Of a DNA stretch of 64,000 bases, positions 22,822 to 34,829 are shown piece by piece. The DNA is from Straminergon stramineum. Lineage: Eukaryota; Streptophyta; Bryopsida; Hypnales; Calliergonaceae. The stretch is from assembly GCA_963920665.1 (NCBI GenBank), contig OY987267.1, positions 13,082,001 through 13,146,000 on the forward strand, read 5' to 3'. Below the pieces are notes generated by a model. The model worked only from the letters and a program-made list of their open reading frames with translations, had not been told where the DNA came from and ran no database searches. The translations under genes were made by a program, and so were the position numbers. The stretch's first letter is position 1. Each line of letters begins with the position of its first letter.

Positions 22822-23944
22822 TGTCGCGCCCCTTAGTGACACTTACCACCTTAAGCTCACTTTCCAAACACTTAACACCTCAATGCCACCAAGGTTCACA
22901 CTCTCCTAACACTGCACATGCCACGCACCCACAATGTTAGGTTCCAACTCAAGTCACGGGGTTCCCCATTCCTCCGTGACTCCCAATCCTTTCCTTCCAA
23001 TACTCAACTCCCACAAGACACCGGGCATGTCATTTGATGACATGGGGCGGAACTTCCATTGATGTCCAAGCACTCGGTGAGGCACTACTCCCACCAGTAC
23101 TAACCGCCCTTGAATGGGACCCAACTCCCCACTAGGCCCAACCCAACTCATTTCGGGACTCACTAATCGGGACTCACCAAACGGGACTCACACCATGGCC
23201 AAGTGTGGAGTGGGACACCACCCAACCGGTATCAAGGAGTGCACAAGCACTCCATGGTAACACACAAGTGGTGGTGAGGCTCCAACACTAACCTCACCAC
23301 CCGGGGCCACTTAGGCTCACCATGGCACCATCCGGGAGTGAGGAGGGAGACCACCCTTCCTCATAGTACTCTCTGCGGGATTCGGCAGCCCCCCCCCATA
23401 CTAGAGGTCACCGGGAACCCCCAAGATGCACCCCATCTTGGAAGACCACCCATTTCTCCCGATTCGCACTACTTTGGGACTCCCGAACTTTCACCCGGCA
23501 TAACTTTGCGGTCCGGGATCCAAATCGCACATGCGACCCCATTTTCGACATCTACGCGACGCGTAGATGCCGATGGACTACTCACTTTCTCCATTCGGAC
23601 AAGTACTCGCAAAGATATCGCCCTCCAAAGATTCGGGACACTCCCGGTGCGGCCAGGGCACTCCCGGCGCGACCGGGACACCCCCAACTTTGAACGCCTA
23701 TAACTTTTGACTCGCAAGTCCAAATCACGCGTTCTTTGGACGGCCAGAAGCGTCTTCTCAAGACCTTTCCAAGAACGTATCACACGCCCCCAAATTCGTC
23801 CGGATCAGAGCGCTACATCGCTCTGATCGCTCGGGACTCCTAGTCCCCTTCACCTCATCTCTTGCAAGGCTTGGGGAGTCACCCCCAATGTACCCCTTGC
23901 TCACCAAGGTGGCACGGGCACGCCTTGTGATGAGGGTCGTGACA
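22822..23944. mobile_element. Solo LTR (1,123 bp) with 5-bp TSD, inside gene B
   Basis: The element begins TGTCGCGCCCC and ends GGGTCGTGACA, so it starts TG and ends CA with related inverted ends. The 5-bp duplication GTTTG lies at 22817-22821 and 23945-23949. It is GC-richer than the surrounding DNA and has no gag or pol. Excising it with one TSD restores the gene B frame (VQKLQDK to SIVSRAMKGL). These are hallmarks of a solo LTR left by recombination between the two LTRs of a retrotransposon; the strand is undetermined. Confidence 0.88.
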
Positions 23945-26159
23945 GTTTGTCTTGGAGTTTTTGTACCCATACCAACCATCAAGACTCTAATATGCTCTTC
24001 AACATGCATTCCTCCATGCTCATGATTTTTTGAAATCGGTCCAACTCCACCTCAACAAGGATTTTCTCTTGAATTGCTTCATCTAATTTCAACTGTAGCT
24101 CCTCGTTTGTGTCAAAGCATCCTACAATGTACGGGAAACATTAGGAACGATGGTCCGTACTACTTCTTCACATTTCTTGTCATTCCCAACCTCATCCAAA
24201 TTCAAGATGATGGACGTCTCTACCACTTTTGCCTTCTCAAAAAAAAGAGAGAGTTGATCGCTCTCTTGACTTTCTTGCACAAATGGAATGATCACGGAGT
24301 CCATAGTAGGCCTACCCCTCTTCAACTCTTGTACTTCGAGCTCCAATTCTTCGATGCGCTTTCTTTGAACAACCTTGTTACAACGTTCCTGCTCCATGTT
24401 TTTTTGCGACAACTGCAACTTCATTTCCAAGTCCTCACACTTCATCTTTAGTTGATGAATGTCTTCCTCTAAGGCCATCAAACTTTTTAAGTTCATCACG
24501 CCACCTTCCAAAATTGGTGCCACTTTCTCGGTGAAATTGCAAAAAGCCAAGGCACTAGTCAACAATTCAGGTGCCATTCTGGAAAAATTCCTCAGCCAAG
24601 TCCCTTACCCAAGGAGTAATTTCAACTACCATTTTAGTTGAAGATCTCAATCTGTATGCAGTTTGCGAAATAGTACCCCAACCACCTTTTCCTGCGGGCT
24701 GACTAGAGCTCCCTGCCTCATTTTCGGGATCAGAATCAAGATGTTGTTTTGCTAGTACTCGCCAATGACTACAACATTCTAACAGCTTTTCCAATTGATT
24801 GGCAGTGGGTATGGAACAAAGAATCTCCAATTGAGCCGAGCTTAAAGTTGCCAAATGTGGATGCCTAACAAGTCTTGCGTTTAGTATTTGTCTTGGGCTC
24901 AACCTTCGACTTGGGCTTATTTTTTGATGCGGACTCAACATTCGAATTGGGCTTAGTGTTTGGCTTCGCCTCGGCGTCGTTGGCAGCTGAGAAATTGGAG
25001 TTGCATATTCCATCAAGCTCTCAAGAGCTTTACTATCTATGTAACCCTGTATTGTAGCATTGGTCCTTGCAAGTTGGTCCCCATTGACCTCTCCATCTGG
25101 CGAAAAAGTTGACCCACGTTCTTCCACCAATGTTTCCTTGTTTGCAACCATGTCTAGACCGCCCAAGGTTGTTTCATTCGTTGTAGTTTCCTTGCTTGGA
25201 GCCATGCTTTGTTCACTCAATGTTATCACATTCGGTGTGGATGTGAAGCACGTTGGAGGAGTTACAAAAACCTCTCCATCCACACCTCCCGAGGAGACAT
25301 TGCTCACTTTCGTGCAAGGTTGTGTCACTTCTGTGGACCTTCATTGTATTGCATCACCTAAAACCTTGGAGACATTTGTTGTACGCGTTGTAGTATTTTC
25401 TAATACTTTTGGGGTCTTCGTTGGTTTACTTGGTTCTACCTAAGAATTGTACAGATCAAGAATGTCTTTTTGATTGGGTTGTAGTAAAAGTAGAGAATCC
25501 ACTTTGGATGGATAAGTGCTCCAATCTACCTTGCAGTTTAAAATGAGTTATGCATACACCGTGGATGCCACGCTGTAATTTATGCATCCCTTACTCCTTG
25601 GCTTGTCCCCAAATTGCGCCCGCCACACCTCCTCCGATCGATGCACAAAATGCTTATTGTTGCAATTACGTGGCTTACAACAAAAACCATGTGTATGCAC
25701 CACGTGGCAATTCCAAGGCCACAACTTGTCAATGTGGTACATTTTAACATACTTCTTGCATGTTTTGAAGGTCCAATATTCCCCTTCCTCCTCCTCCCAA
25801 CCGCTCTCCGCTTTGATGTTCAGGTCATCTAAAATCTCATAGTGAACCCATAAGGGGCCCCCTTCGCTTTAGTCCCTTTCTTTTTTTTACCTCCTAAAGT
25901 CCTCCCATCGTTGGTAGGAACACCTTGATCCGCCATGATAGATGATTTGAATTTTTGAGCCCTTTGAAAAATAGCACCACAGCACATGAATACTCTGAGA
26001 TGTGTGTAAATAAGTAACAGTGTAAATCAACAATAGTAACAAAAGCTCAAGGACCCCCACTCTCCACCTTGTAGGAGCAACTGACACATAAAGCAGCAGT
26101 AGCACATCCAACTTGGCGCCAAAGGAGAGTAGAAGTGAGCAAATGAGGAGGCCATCCCC

Positions 26160-26460
26160 CCATATACCCGTCTGCCACCAAACCTAAAAAACGTCCGCCG
26201 CAGCAAACGCCGAGTGATTGCTCAGATTGGCAGACAGGCAGCTGTCCGCCCGCTCCGAAATGAAACCAGACCTCCCGTCTTCCAATCCCAACCGCCAGCC
26301 GCTCCTAAACCATCCCGTCCACTCAGGCCGTCCGCCATCGCTAACCGACCTCACACTTGGCCATCTGCTCAGGCCGTCCACCGTCGCCGACAAACCAGAC
26401 ACAACACTATTCACCTTGCTAGGGCCCCCACCTGACAACAGTCCGCCGGCAGTCCTAAAG
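26160..26460. repeat. CGGACGG-type block upstream of gene B
   Basis: C-rich on the plus strand (ACGTCCGCCGCAGC, GCTGTCCGCCCGCTCC, CAGGCCGTCCGCCATCG, CAGGCCGTCCACCGTCGCC). It begins about 220 bp upstream of gene B's ATG at 25937. The repeated word CAGGCCGTCC(G/A)CC(A/G)TCGC occurs twice 50 bp apart. Confidence 0.65.
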
Positions 26461-28249
26461 CATTGAATTCTGAGAAGGATAGATTCATGTACAAAAAATA
26501 CTCTTGAATGCTAGAAGTATCCAATGTAGTATTAATGTAAGAAAAGGTAATTCCAGATATTCCTTCCCACATTTAAACATGCTCTCCAAAGTCCAAACCC
26601 TATATCCTAAACCCTAACCCTCCAAAAAAAATCAAAATTATACAACCCTCAATTGTACATATTGAATTTATAACATTGCACGAATTTTCAAAATTATTGA
26701 TACAATGTGTGGAATATGTTTTACCTATGAGACTATGATTCCATTGCAGTTTGGAATGCAATTATGACAATATAATGCAGATGTAGACCTTTCTTACTTT
26801 GTCATGTACTCATGTTAGTATGTTACTCATGTAGGTTTCAATTTTTCTTAAGATTTAGTACCTCAATTATCACTTTATTATGAGCCATTAAATAAATGTG
26901 GAACATTCAATTATAACTTAGAGTGTGTTTTCAATTTTTGTTGTCGAATGTATTCATAGTTTAGAACACCAATATGAAATTATGAATATACTAAAAGAAA
27001 TTATATTATCTCATTATTATATTATAACATTTATTGAATGTATAGGATGGTGCTAAAATGATTCAAGCATTTTAATGTAATGTGAAATGTTGTAGACAAG
27101 ATTAAAGTAAGAATTTATACAACAAAATGAATTGAAAATTCATATCATACACACTATGGCACTTATACCTATGTATACTTATGTGCATCCTAAATTGTAA
27201 ATTGATCATAAATTTATCACAACCCCAAAATATTAGAGCTTAGGTAATGTACAATGTGATGGACCTTCAAATATGATGAGTTTTCAATTACAAGAAATTA
27301 GAAATGGTCATACTTTAATGATTACAAGTGTGTTTCATCTCAAAAAAATTTTGCAAATGATTATATAGAAAGGTTCATAATATTATATCTTTTGAATTAT
27401 AATTTTACAATATTGATTGAATTGCTTATGTTAGTTATGTAGTTATGTAGGCCTAGGATTTTGTAAAATCTTGAACCCCTAAAGCCTTCATGCTTTTTTT
27501 CCCATTGAATATCACTCAAAACTGCCATTTCGAATGCAAAGAGACAAAAATCTTAAAAATTGATTTTTGGGCATATTTAACCATAGGAATTTATACTAGA
27601 CTAGTATACAAGTTAATTGAGTAATCTTGTCATCTTGAAAACTTTGAGTACATACATTGCGCATGGTATTTGCATTTAAAGTAAGCCCAAGAAATCTTTT
27701 CTTCCATCTTGCTATACTAGATTGTTGGGCTTCTCATTTTCTTCACTTTAGATTTTTGACACTAATGAATTTTATTTTAGAATATCTCGTGTTGAAAAAT
27801 TTAACTCTTGAGTGAAGAATCTTGAACCAAAAATTTAGAAATAAATCATTTAATTGAGATCACATATCATAAGAGTCCCATATAAGAGTGTAGCCGTGTA
27901 GGGCCTTTGGGAGTTTAGGGATTCATTATTTTCCTTGAAAGGCATGAAAAAGAATAATAAATATTATAAATTGAACCACGAAGGCTTTTGTTACAATCTT
28001 AACATTGAATTTCTTTTGCTATTAGTCAAAAAGTATTGTTGACATCACAAACTTGTACAAAAGCACCAATGTAAAACAAAATTTCTTTACGCACTTATTT
28101 GAATTCTTTATTTACAAATCAAATGATTTTTCAAACAAGAAACTTTGGGATGTCACTTTAGATAGTTGTATCAATTTAAGACCTCATGACATAACATATT
28201 AAAAATAATTTCTCTAATTTTCTTAATTCACCATGTAATACAAGCTCTG
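26461..28249. other. AT-rich centre of the giant hAT between divergent genes B and C
   Basis: No gene is recognised. AAACCCTA-type telomere-like words occur at 26595-26620. The part from about 27460 to 27790 is a diverged copy of about 30800-31110 in front of gene D. The shared order is AACCC(C)TAAA, GCTTTTTTTC, TGCCATTTC.AAT.CAAAGA, TTTGCATTTAAAG/TTTGCATTCAAGG and ACTAGATT.TTGG.TTCT. Confidence 0.5.
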
Positions 28250-28900
28250 CCTGCTAAACCGTCCATCCACCCATCTCTACATAGTTCAAAACACCTCTCC
28301 CGCCCGTCCGCCCGTCCACCAATTCAGAAATTGAAAAACTCCTCCCTCCCTCCCGCCCACCTCTCCCCTCCCACGCTCCCCTCCGTCTACCCATCTGCCC
28401 GATCGCTCGTCTACCCAACCGCTTGTCCACTGTAAACCAAACACCAACTCCCAAACTCAAAAACGCCTCCCTCCCTCCCACCTCTTCCTCCCACCTCTCC
28501 CTCCCACGCTCCTCTCCGTCCACCCGTCTGCCTAAGTAACAATTCAGAAATTGAAAAACACCTCCCTCCCACGGTCCCACCCACCTATCCCTTCTCATGC
28601 TTCTCTCCATTCGCTCGCCTGTCCGCCTGACCGCTCGACCGCTGTAAATACTAAACCAAACACGAACTCCCAAACTGAAAATTGCCTCCCTCCCTCCCTC
28701 GGTCCCACACTCCCTCCCACACTCCTCTCCGTCCGCCCATCCGCATTTCCCATCCACGTCCGCACTGCTCCGTCCACTACTTGTCGGTGACCGTGTGATC
28801 TAGCGGATGGTGATTTCAGACCGCCCGATCTGCCCATCCGCCTTTGTGCCATCCGATGCGGACGGTAGTGTCCGCATACCCTAAAGCGCTGACCGCATAA
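28250..28900. repeat. CGGACGG-type block upstream of gene C, with internal tandem repeats
   Basis: C-rich on the plus strand, with CCGCCCGTCCGCCCGTCC and CCTCCCTCCC runs. A module of about 115-210 bp (AACTCCCAAACT.AAAA, then CCTCCCTCCCTCC, then CTC.TCTCCGTCC.CCC, then AATTCAGAAATTGAAAAAC) occurs about three times between 28310 and 28760. It ends about 420 bp before the gene C start. Confidence 0.65.
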
Positions 28901-29318
28901 ATGGCGGCGCGGACCACTCATTTCTTCACAATCGTTTCCCTTCCGGAATGGGTGATCCAGTGCCTTTGGGAATCTACGCGCCCCTTCCGGCTTGGTGCGT
29001 GAACAACTGTGTTCGTATTACCTTTTTTTAATCGGATTGGTTTGAGTGATTAGGGGCTGCCCCAACTTATAAGTCTTGAATTTTACGGAGTTCATTTGAG
29101 TGTTCTTAATTACTTGAACCGTGTTCAAGTTGATTGGGTTGTCAGAAACTCAAGGTGTTCACTTTTACGGTTGATTTGGTTGTCGGTAACAATAGGTGCA
29201 CTTTGTTTTAATCCAAATTCTTACTTTTCATTTGGTAAATTTAGCCAAAGCGAGCGGAAATTGCATTTAAACTTTGTAATCCTTTTGGTTCATTATTAAT
29301 TGAGGTTTGGAGGTTATT

Positions 29319-30407
29319 ATGTCACGCGGAAGTGGTGGAGGAAGTAAGAAGGGGAAATCACAAGAGATGAATTCGAAAGAATGGGCAGACATAACCTGCG
29401 TTGCGGAAGATGGATGGGAAGAGGAGCCCAAGAAAGTATGGGACTGCACAACATGCAAGAAGTACGTAAAAATGACGCACCTCTCCAAACTATGGTCACA
29501 TGATTGCGCAAAGGTGCAAGTTCGTCGTTGGAAAGGACAAATGTCCACATATAAGAGTGAACACTTTGTTCGCCAATATGAGGAGATAACATCTGCATCA
29601 AGTTTACCAAGCTCCAAGCCAAATGTCATGAACTATTCAAACATGGCTATGATTTGGGCAGAGATAGTACTCCTTAAAGAAGTAGATTGGCACACGGTTG
29701 CAGGGCGCAATGTCAAGAATTTAACTTGTCAGGAAGCCATAATTCCTACTAATTGGGTTGGACCAAGCGATTGTATGCCAGAGTGGTCCAATCAAGGCTA
29801 TGGAGGACTTCCTTCGATCGTCTTGAAGGATGCTGAAGATGATTGTTCAAATGAAGATGATATTGATGATGATATAGCACCCATGACATTTGGTGAGAGA
29901 CATGAACATCGAGAAGATCGGGAAGACATTGAGTACCAACAACAAATGCAAGAGGCCATGCGCTGAAGCGTGGAAGACCGGGGTCGGCAACATGATGGGT
30001 CCTACTATCGTGACTATAATGTACGTGGATCACAAGATGGGACAGGTGGTTCAGATTATGGTAACACCCCCCGAGTTGGCTTTCAAAGTATAGGAGGAAG
30101 CCATGGAACGACACACTATGGTGGTTCTAGCCAAGGAGGCTCTCAATACCACTCTGGATCGACTACACATGGTTCATATGGGCATCAGGGAGGCCCTTAC
30201 TATGGTGGATCAAGTCAAAGAGGGTCCTGGGAGAGTGCTCCAATTCCTCCTCCAACCTTTGGAGGTCCTTCTTTTGGAAATGAATATGGACAAGGAGGTG
30301 CATCAAGTGGATATGGTTACAACTATGGGGGTGGACCATATATTGGGGTACATCCTTCAGGCCCAAATGACAACAAGGATTCCAATTCGGATTCGGATTC
30401 AAAGTAA
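29319..30407 (+). pseudogene. Gene C: finger protein with Gly/Ser/Tyr-rich tail, one in-frame stop
   Basis: The frame runs from the ATG at 29319 (MSRGSGGGSKKGKSQEMN) to a TAA after SDSDSK at 30407; a TGA at 29964-29966 is its only stop. Residues ~35-70 carry WEEE..K.VWDCTTCKKYVKM, then THLSKLWSHDC. This is a C-x2-C...H...HDC pattern matching the gene B N-terminal segment (TCKKYVKMYHIDKLW) but with the first Cys retained. An acidic patch (DDCSNEDDIDDD) follows. The last ~140 residues are a low-complexity GGS/YGG/QG region like RNA-binding or phase-separating proteins. It may be a DNA- or RNA-binding accessory protein of the element; I do not recognise a named family. The single TGA could equally mark a natural end of a shorter 216-aa protein. 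Confidence 0.55.
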
Positions 30408-31489
30408 AGTAGAGTATGGTATTCTAGTCATCTTATGTTTGTTTTACTGTATGGTTCACTCATTGTAATGTACATAGATGGTAGAGTGCGGCAAATATAG
30501 CACAATGCTCTTGACGAGTTGTAATCACCTTTTTGTGATTTCGATACAAATACATTGTATTTTTATATTTTAATAAAGCGATATTTATGTCACGTAATTT
30601 GTAGGATTTAATACCATTGATGTATGACTATGGGTTAATGGGTATTTGTGAAAATGAAAAATGTATTGGACCACTTTCTATAATTTTATCACTTCAATCA
30701 TTCAATGTGAATAGGTGAATTGCAAATGCAAAGGATGTCCCAAATATACAATAGAGATTTGTAGAATAGCGAGAACCACCATTTTAGTTTCATTTGCTAT
30801 TAGAAATTGAACCCTAAACCCTAGAAGTCCGAAGGCTTTTTTTCATCGAAGACCATTTAGTGATTTAGAATTGCCATTTCAATTACAAAGAAGTAGAAAA
30901 TGTAGGAACAATGTTTTTGGCATGTCGGATTGTATGATTTTGTACTATAGCAATTTATGAATGTGTAGAAGTAATTTCAAAAACTTAACCCACATAGATT
31001 GTAAGATATTTGGCTATTTGCATTCAAGGTGACTGAAACAAATGATTTTGCTATTTGCTTGACTAGATTTTTGGCTTCTAATTATTGAAATAATAAATAT
31101 TTCCACTTGTGAGTACTATTTTATAATTTTGTATGTTGAAGACTTGAAGAATTTAGATGAGAGCATGAGAATGTAGGAAGAAAAATTCCCCCAAAAGATG
31201 TTTAGTTTTTATTCTTAAGAGAATTGATAAGTTGAGTATATTCAAGATAGATACTAGAACATTAATAATTTTAAGATAAAATTATGTAAACATGAGAATC
31301 TCAACGGTGAGAGTATTTCAACAAGCAAACCTCACCGGCTATCCCTTTGTAAATTTTTTTCATTTTCATGATAGATGATTTACTTGATTCTTACTTTCGT
31401 TTGAAACTGAAATGTTGAATATCATACCTATGTTTGACTTAGAGATGTTCATGAGAAATTGAAATCTCCGATTGTGCAATTCATCTCTT
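30408..31489. other. AT-rich spacer between genes C and D, partly a duplication of 27.4-27.8 kb
   Basis: No gene is seen. The stretch ~30800-31110 matches ~27460-27790 in word order at perhaps two-thirds identity, on the same strand. The 5' flanks of genes C and D therefore appear to descend from one duplicated upstream module ending in a GC-rich block. Confidence 0.5.
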
Positions 31490-31900
31490 CTATCCGCCTC
31501 GTTTCATCCATCTGCCATCGCCGGACAGGCTGCCGCATCCACGCCATCTACACAGTCCGATCCTGCAGATAGCTTGCCGTCCATCCGATCGGACGAGCTC
31601 ACGGCGTCCACGACAAGCCGGCCGTTGGATCTGGCGGACGCTGATCGTCCTATTGATCGGACGGCCGGTTCGAGGCGAACGGATGACCGTCCACACAGTT
31701 GGAAGGCTAGCTCGGGGCAGACGGAAGACCGTCCTCGGAATCAGACGGCCACGACAAGGCGGACGGCCACCTCAAGGCGGTTGGAGTGTGGCCAAACGAT
31801 CGGACGGCTGCGACGAGGCGGACAATCGGACGGCCACGATGAGGCAGACGAAAGGCCATCCACATGATCAGATGGCCATGAGGAGGTGGACGGCCCGTCC
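31490..31900. repeat. CGGACGG-type block upstream of gene D
   Basis: Mixed-orientation words: ATCGGACGGCCGG, GGCGGACGGCCAC, GATCGGACGGCTGC, CCGTCCATCCGATCGG, ATGACCGTCC and GAAGACCGTCC. It ends about 185 bp before the gene D ATG at 32085. As in the other blocks, the composition contrasts with AT-rich flanks. Confidence 0.65.
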
Positions 31901-32084
31901 GCAATCACTTTTGCCTTGTCCCTTGTGTTTTGCAAGTGTGGAGTGGAGAGCTTGGTGGTTCGTCCTCCATTGGTTCCTCTCCTCGAGAAGGCGGAAGTCT
32001 TATTTGGGGGCCCCATTATTGCCATTTTTTGTAGCGAACTTCTAAGTTTTAGTTACAAATTTCGAGTATTAAAAATTTATCACG

Positions 32085-33553
32085 ATGCCAAGATCGAAGA
32101 AGGCGGCGAAGGGAAAACAAGTGGTACAAGAGGTGGAAAGTAAGGAAATTCCATCCGATGCATGCAAAGCATTCATGACCGAATGCATTGCAAAATTCTA
32201 TGAATCGGAAACCACTGTGTCTCTTGACACAAAATATGTAAGATATGGAGAGGAGTGTCCATCCAAATTCAAGGCAGACATGACACAGAGAATGTTGGAT
32301 GCCTTATACGTTCTGCAATGGCAATATGAGACGGAGAAGAGGGGCTTCAACAAATGTTTGGAGAACAAGGTGCATGATGCATTGTAGAACGCCGATGTGG
32401 TTCTTGAAAAATACGGCAAACAACACCGTGCAAATGATGAAGGCTTTGAGCAAGTCATTCTCAAAGCTCAATTGTTTATTGGGCGTTGCGCTCCATATGC
32501 GAAGAGGCGTAATAGACGAAGGTCATTGGGTTGGTGGACTAGTCGTGAGGATCTTACTGAATTGGATATGGGTAGATGTCATCTTATAGTGCTTCCGGAC
32601 ACGGCACGGGTGATTCCCCAAGATGGCTTAATCATGAAGGGAAGATATGCAACGATTCGAAGGGTGAGAATTGAAGGATGTCAAGGGATAGCTCCATCTT
32701 GGGAGTTCGCAGCAAAGATATCCAACCACCACGGTACGCAGCCTCAGCTTGCAAAGTTGAAACATCAAAATGAATCAATGGCAATGAGGATTCCACATTC
32801 AGAAGTCATACGGTTTACTGCACTTCATGCAAGAACAAATGAAGGGTACTTGTATTGGTGGAATGGCGGAACACTTCGGCAAATGTTGAACTTGGATAAC
32901 GATTATCCAGACAACATATATGTTCGGTTATAGTATTCGAACCCAACAGAGTCAAATGTGACTAAAGCTTTTCATCTCGCTCGATTTCGGAAGAAGTGCA
33001 CCAAGTTTGCTTCGGCATTGGTGCATATCATGAATGCGGTACATGTGTCTAGACATCTACACAATGATATTCTCCAGACAACATCATGTTTCATTTTCCT
33101 GATGATAAATCACGTGTTTACATTGGCATTTGTGATTGGGGCATGACTACTATAGCTACCGAACCAATGAAATCCTTGTATACATTCACATCTGCAAGTG
33201 ACATGAACGAAGCTTTAACAAGGAGGTGGTGGGTGGATCCAAGCATTGCATATTTGCATAGAAGAGATGCAAATGTGGAAATCATTCCACATTTATCAAG
33301 TGCATCAGAGGAATATGGGATTGGTAAAATAGCTCAAAGGATCAATAAACAATGCATGTCTGAGAACTACAGCAAATTGCAACAGGAAACAAATGCAATG
33401 GCCATGTTTAGCCACCACCAATTGGGAATTGTGTTTCACCAATACTTGGACTGGCTTTGTCAAAAAGGTGATGGTCATCGGGGTGGTTTGGCCCACATCA
33501 TCAATCGGTTCACTGGCCAATTCAATTGGCCTATGCCGGATGAAAACTTCTGA
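32085..33553 (+). pseudogene. Gene D: protein-kinase-like protein of the giant hAT
   Basis: The frame from ATG 32085 (MPRSKKAAKGKQ, Lys-rich) has TAG stops at 32385 and 32931, and a one-base deletion near 33075 shifts it; about 490 residues result. Kinase-fold landmarks in order: a strand resembling the glycine loop (MKGRYATIRRVRIEG); the beta-3 lysine in WEFAAKISN (K211); a hinge-like GYLYWWNGGTL; a catalytic-loop HND (H326, D328) followed after the frameshift by DNIMFHFPDD in place of HRDxxxxN; and CDWGM (D at 33134) in place of DFG. The APE motif is not obvious. Thus Lys, catalytic Asp, Asn and the metal-binding Asp are all present. It may phosphorylate the transposase or host factors, or be a pseudokinase. 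Capture of a host kinase gene or an element-specific family are both possible. The N-terminal ~130 residues match no domain I know. Confidence 0.7.
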
Positions 33554-34829
33554 CATTCATATTAGTAATATAGTGCAAGAGTGCACTATATAGAGTTTTA
33601 TAAATATTTAATAAATGTAGAACTTCAGATTTATGCATGTAGATTGCTTAGTATATATGCACCCCTAGAGTATGTCAATATATGTGAAATTAGACATACA
33701 TTTTGAATTTTTCAATGTATTTGAATTGTTTTTGAATGAATATCAATTTTTGACAAATCAAAAATATCTCTTGTTTGAGTGCAAAGTGCAATATTTCTTC
33801 TTGAATGTAGATGGCTATTTAGTTGACAAGCTTGTATGACAAATTGCATGATGTATGATGTGTGGGTGCAAAAGTTTCTGAGCCCATTCAATTTCATTTG
33901 GAATAAATCTTGGAAGAAGACCATTTCATTTATGATATGGAATTACTTGGACCTTCTTAGAAGTTGTGTTCCAACAATTTCATTGATATTTGAATTATCA
34001 TGACGACCTGTTAAAGCAATTGTGGTTTTATTGTTTTAGTGTGTATACTTATAATGAATCAACTATGAAGAGATGTAATTAGTAAATTCATCACAAATTT
34101 ACAATGAAGGATTTTAAAGTAATTTACATAAATGATTTGTTTGAAAAAGGAAGTTGTATCTTATTCACCTGAAATCTTTGGAAGCAAACATGAAGCATGT
34201 GACCGTATGTCCGTATTTTTGATGGCATGTAATTTTGAAATTAAATTGTTATATGTTGTTTTTTTAAGAGAATTTTCCAATAGCAAATGATTTTATCAAT
34301 TCAAACAAAATTCTAATGTGATTCATGAAGTGAAATTGAAAAACAAAGAGAGTGATTCAATTTTAGTGTTTTTTCAAAAAGGTTGAGGACTTTAGTACTT
34401 TACGACACTTGGATTTTTAGAGGCCTTTGGGTTCCCAATTTAGACCCTCAATTTTTTTTTCGTTGCATTGTTTTCATAAAATGAACAAAGAAAAATAGGA
34501 AATTAAGCTCTAAATGAATGGGTTACAAAATGTATGTGTGTCCAATATTTTCCTAAACCCGAAACCATAATTAATTTGTTATTTTGAGTACCGGTTCTTT
34601 GTATATTTATTAAAAAAATCCTTTGAAATTCTATTGCAACACTCAAAAATGAATTATGAAAATAAATGACTTTTCTCTTTACAAATTTGTAAAGTGCAAT
34701 GTTCTTTTTGTTCATTGCTAAGGACTCTTAGAAATGAGCATGAATTGTACCAAATTTCAAAAACAAAATCGCATTAGAAATTCTCTTAGAATAAAAAAAT
34801 AAAGATAGAGACAAAATTCGGGGAGTCTT
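33554..34829. other. AT-rich spacer between gene D and the right end
   Basis: No gene is recognised; short frames only. It lies inside the giant hAT. Confidence 0.45.

Larger units (their letters stand above)
21435..25937 (-). pseudogene. Gene B: finger / coiled-coil / RING-H2 protein, interrupted by a solo LTR
   Basis: Joined across stops, two or three small frameshifts and the LTR insertion, the frame gives a protein of roughly 1,000 residues. From the N-terminus: MADQGVPTNDG and a Lys stretch; a finger-like segment ending TCKKYVKMYHIDKLW, also present in gene C; a Ser/Thr/Pro-rich part with SPIRMLSPHQK and SPRQ repeats (24567-25328); a heptad-like Leu/Glu/Lys coiled coil (24000-24577); and KGLMKLAMKSDEECNAVKTS directly after the LTR junction. 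Then comes a RING-H2 domain (22363-22485) with all eight ligands C-x2-C, C-x-H-x2-H-x2-C, C-x2-C, and a C-terminal part with HWSVQHKKFFRFPNKEVQKG and FNEQYEAYNHTLIGR. RING-H2 suggests E3 ubiquitin-ligase-type activity; its role in the element is unknown. TAA, TGA and TAG stops show this copy is dead. Confidence 0.65.

Noticed and set aside
28254..28921. Gly/Arg-rich frames of 108 and 167 codons across the GC-rich block
   Set aside because: Low-complexity translation of repeated CCGTCC/CCTCCC words; no domain.
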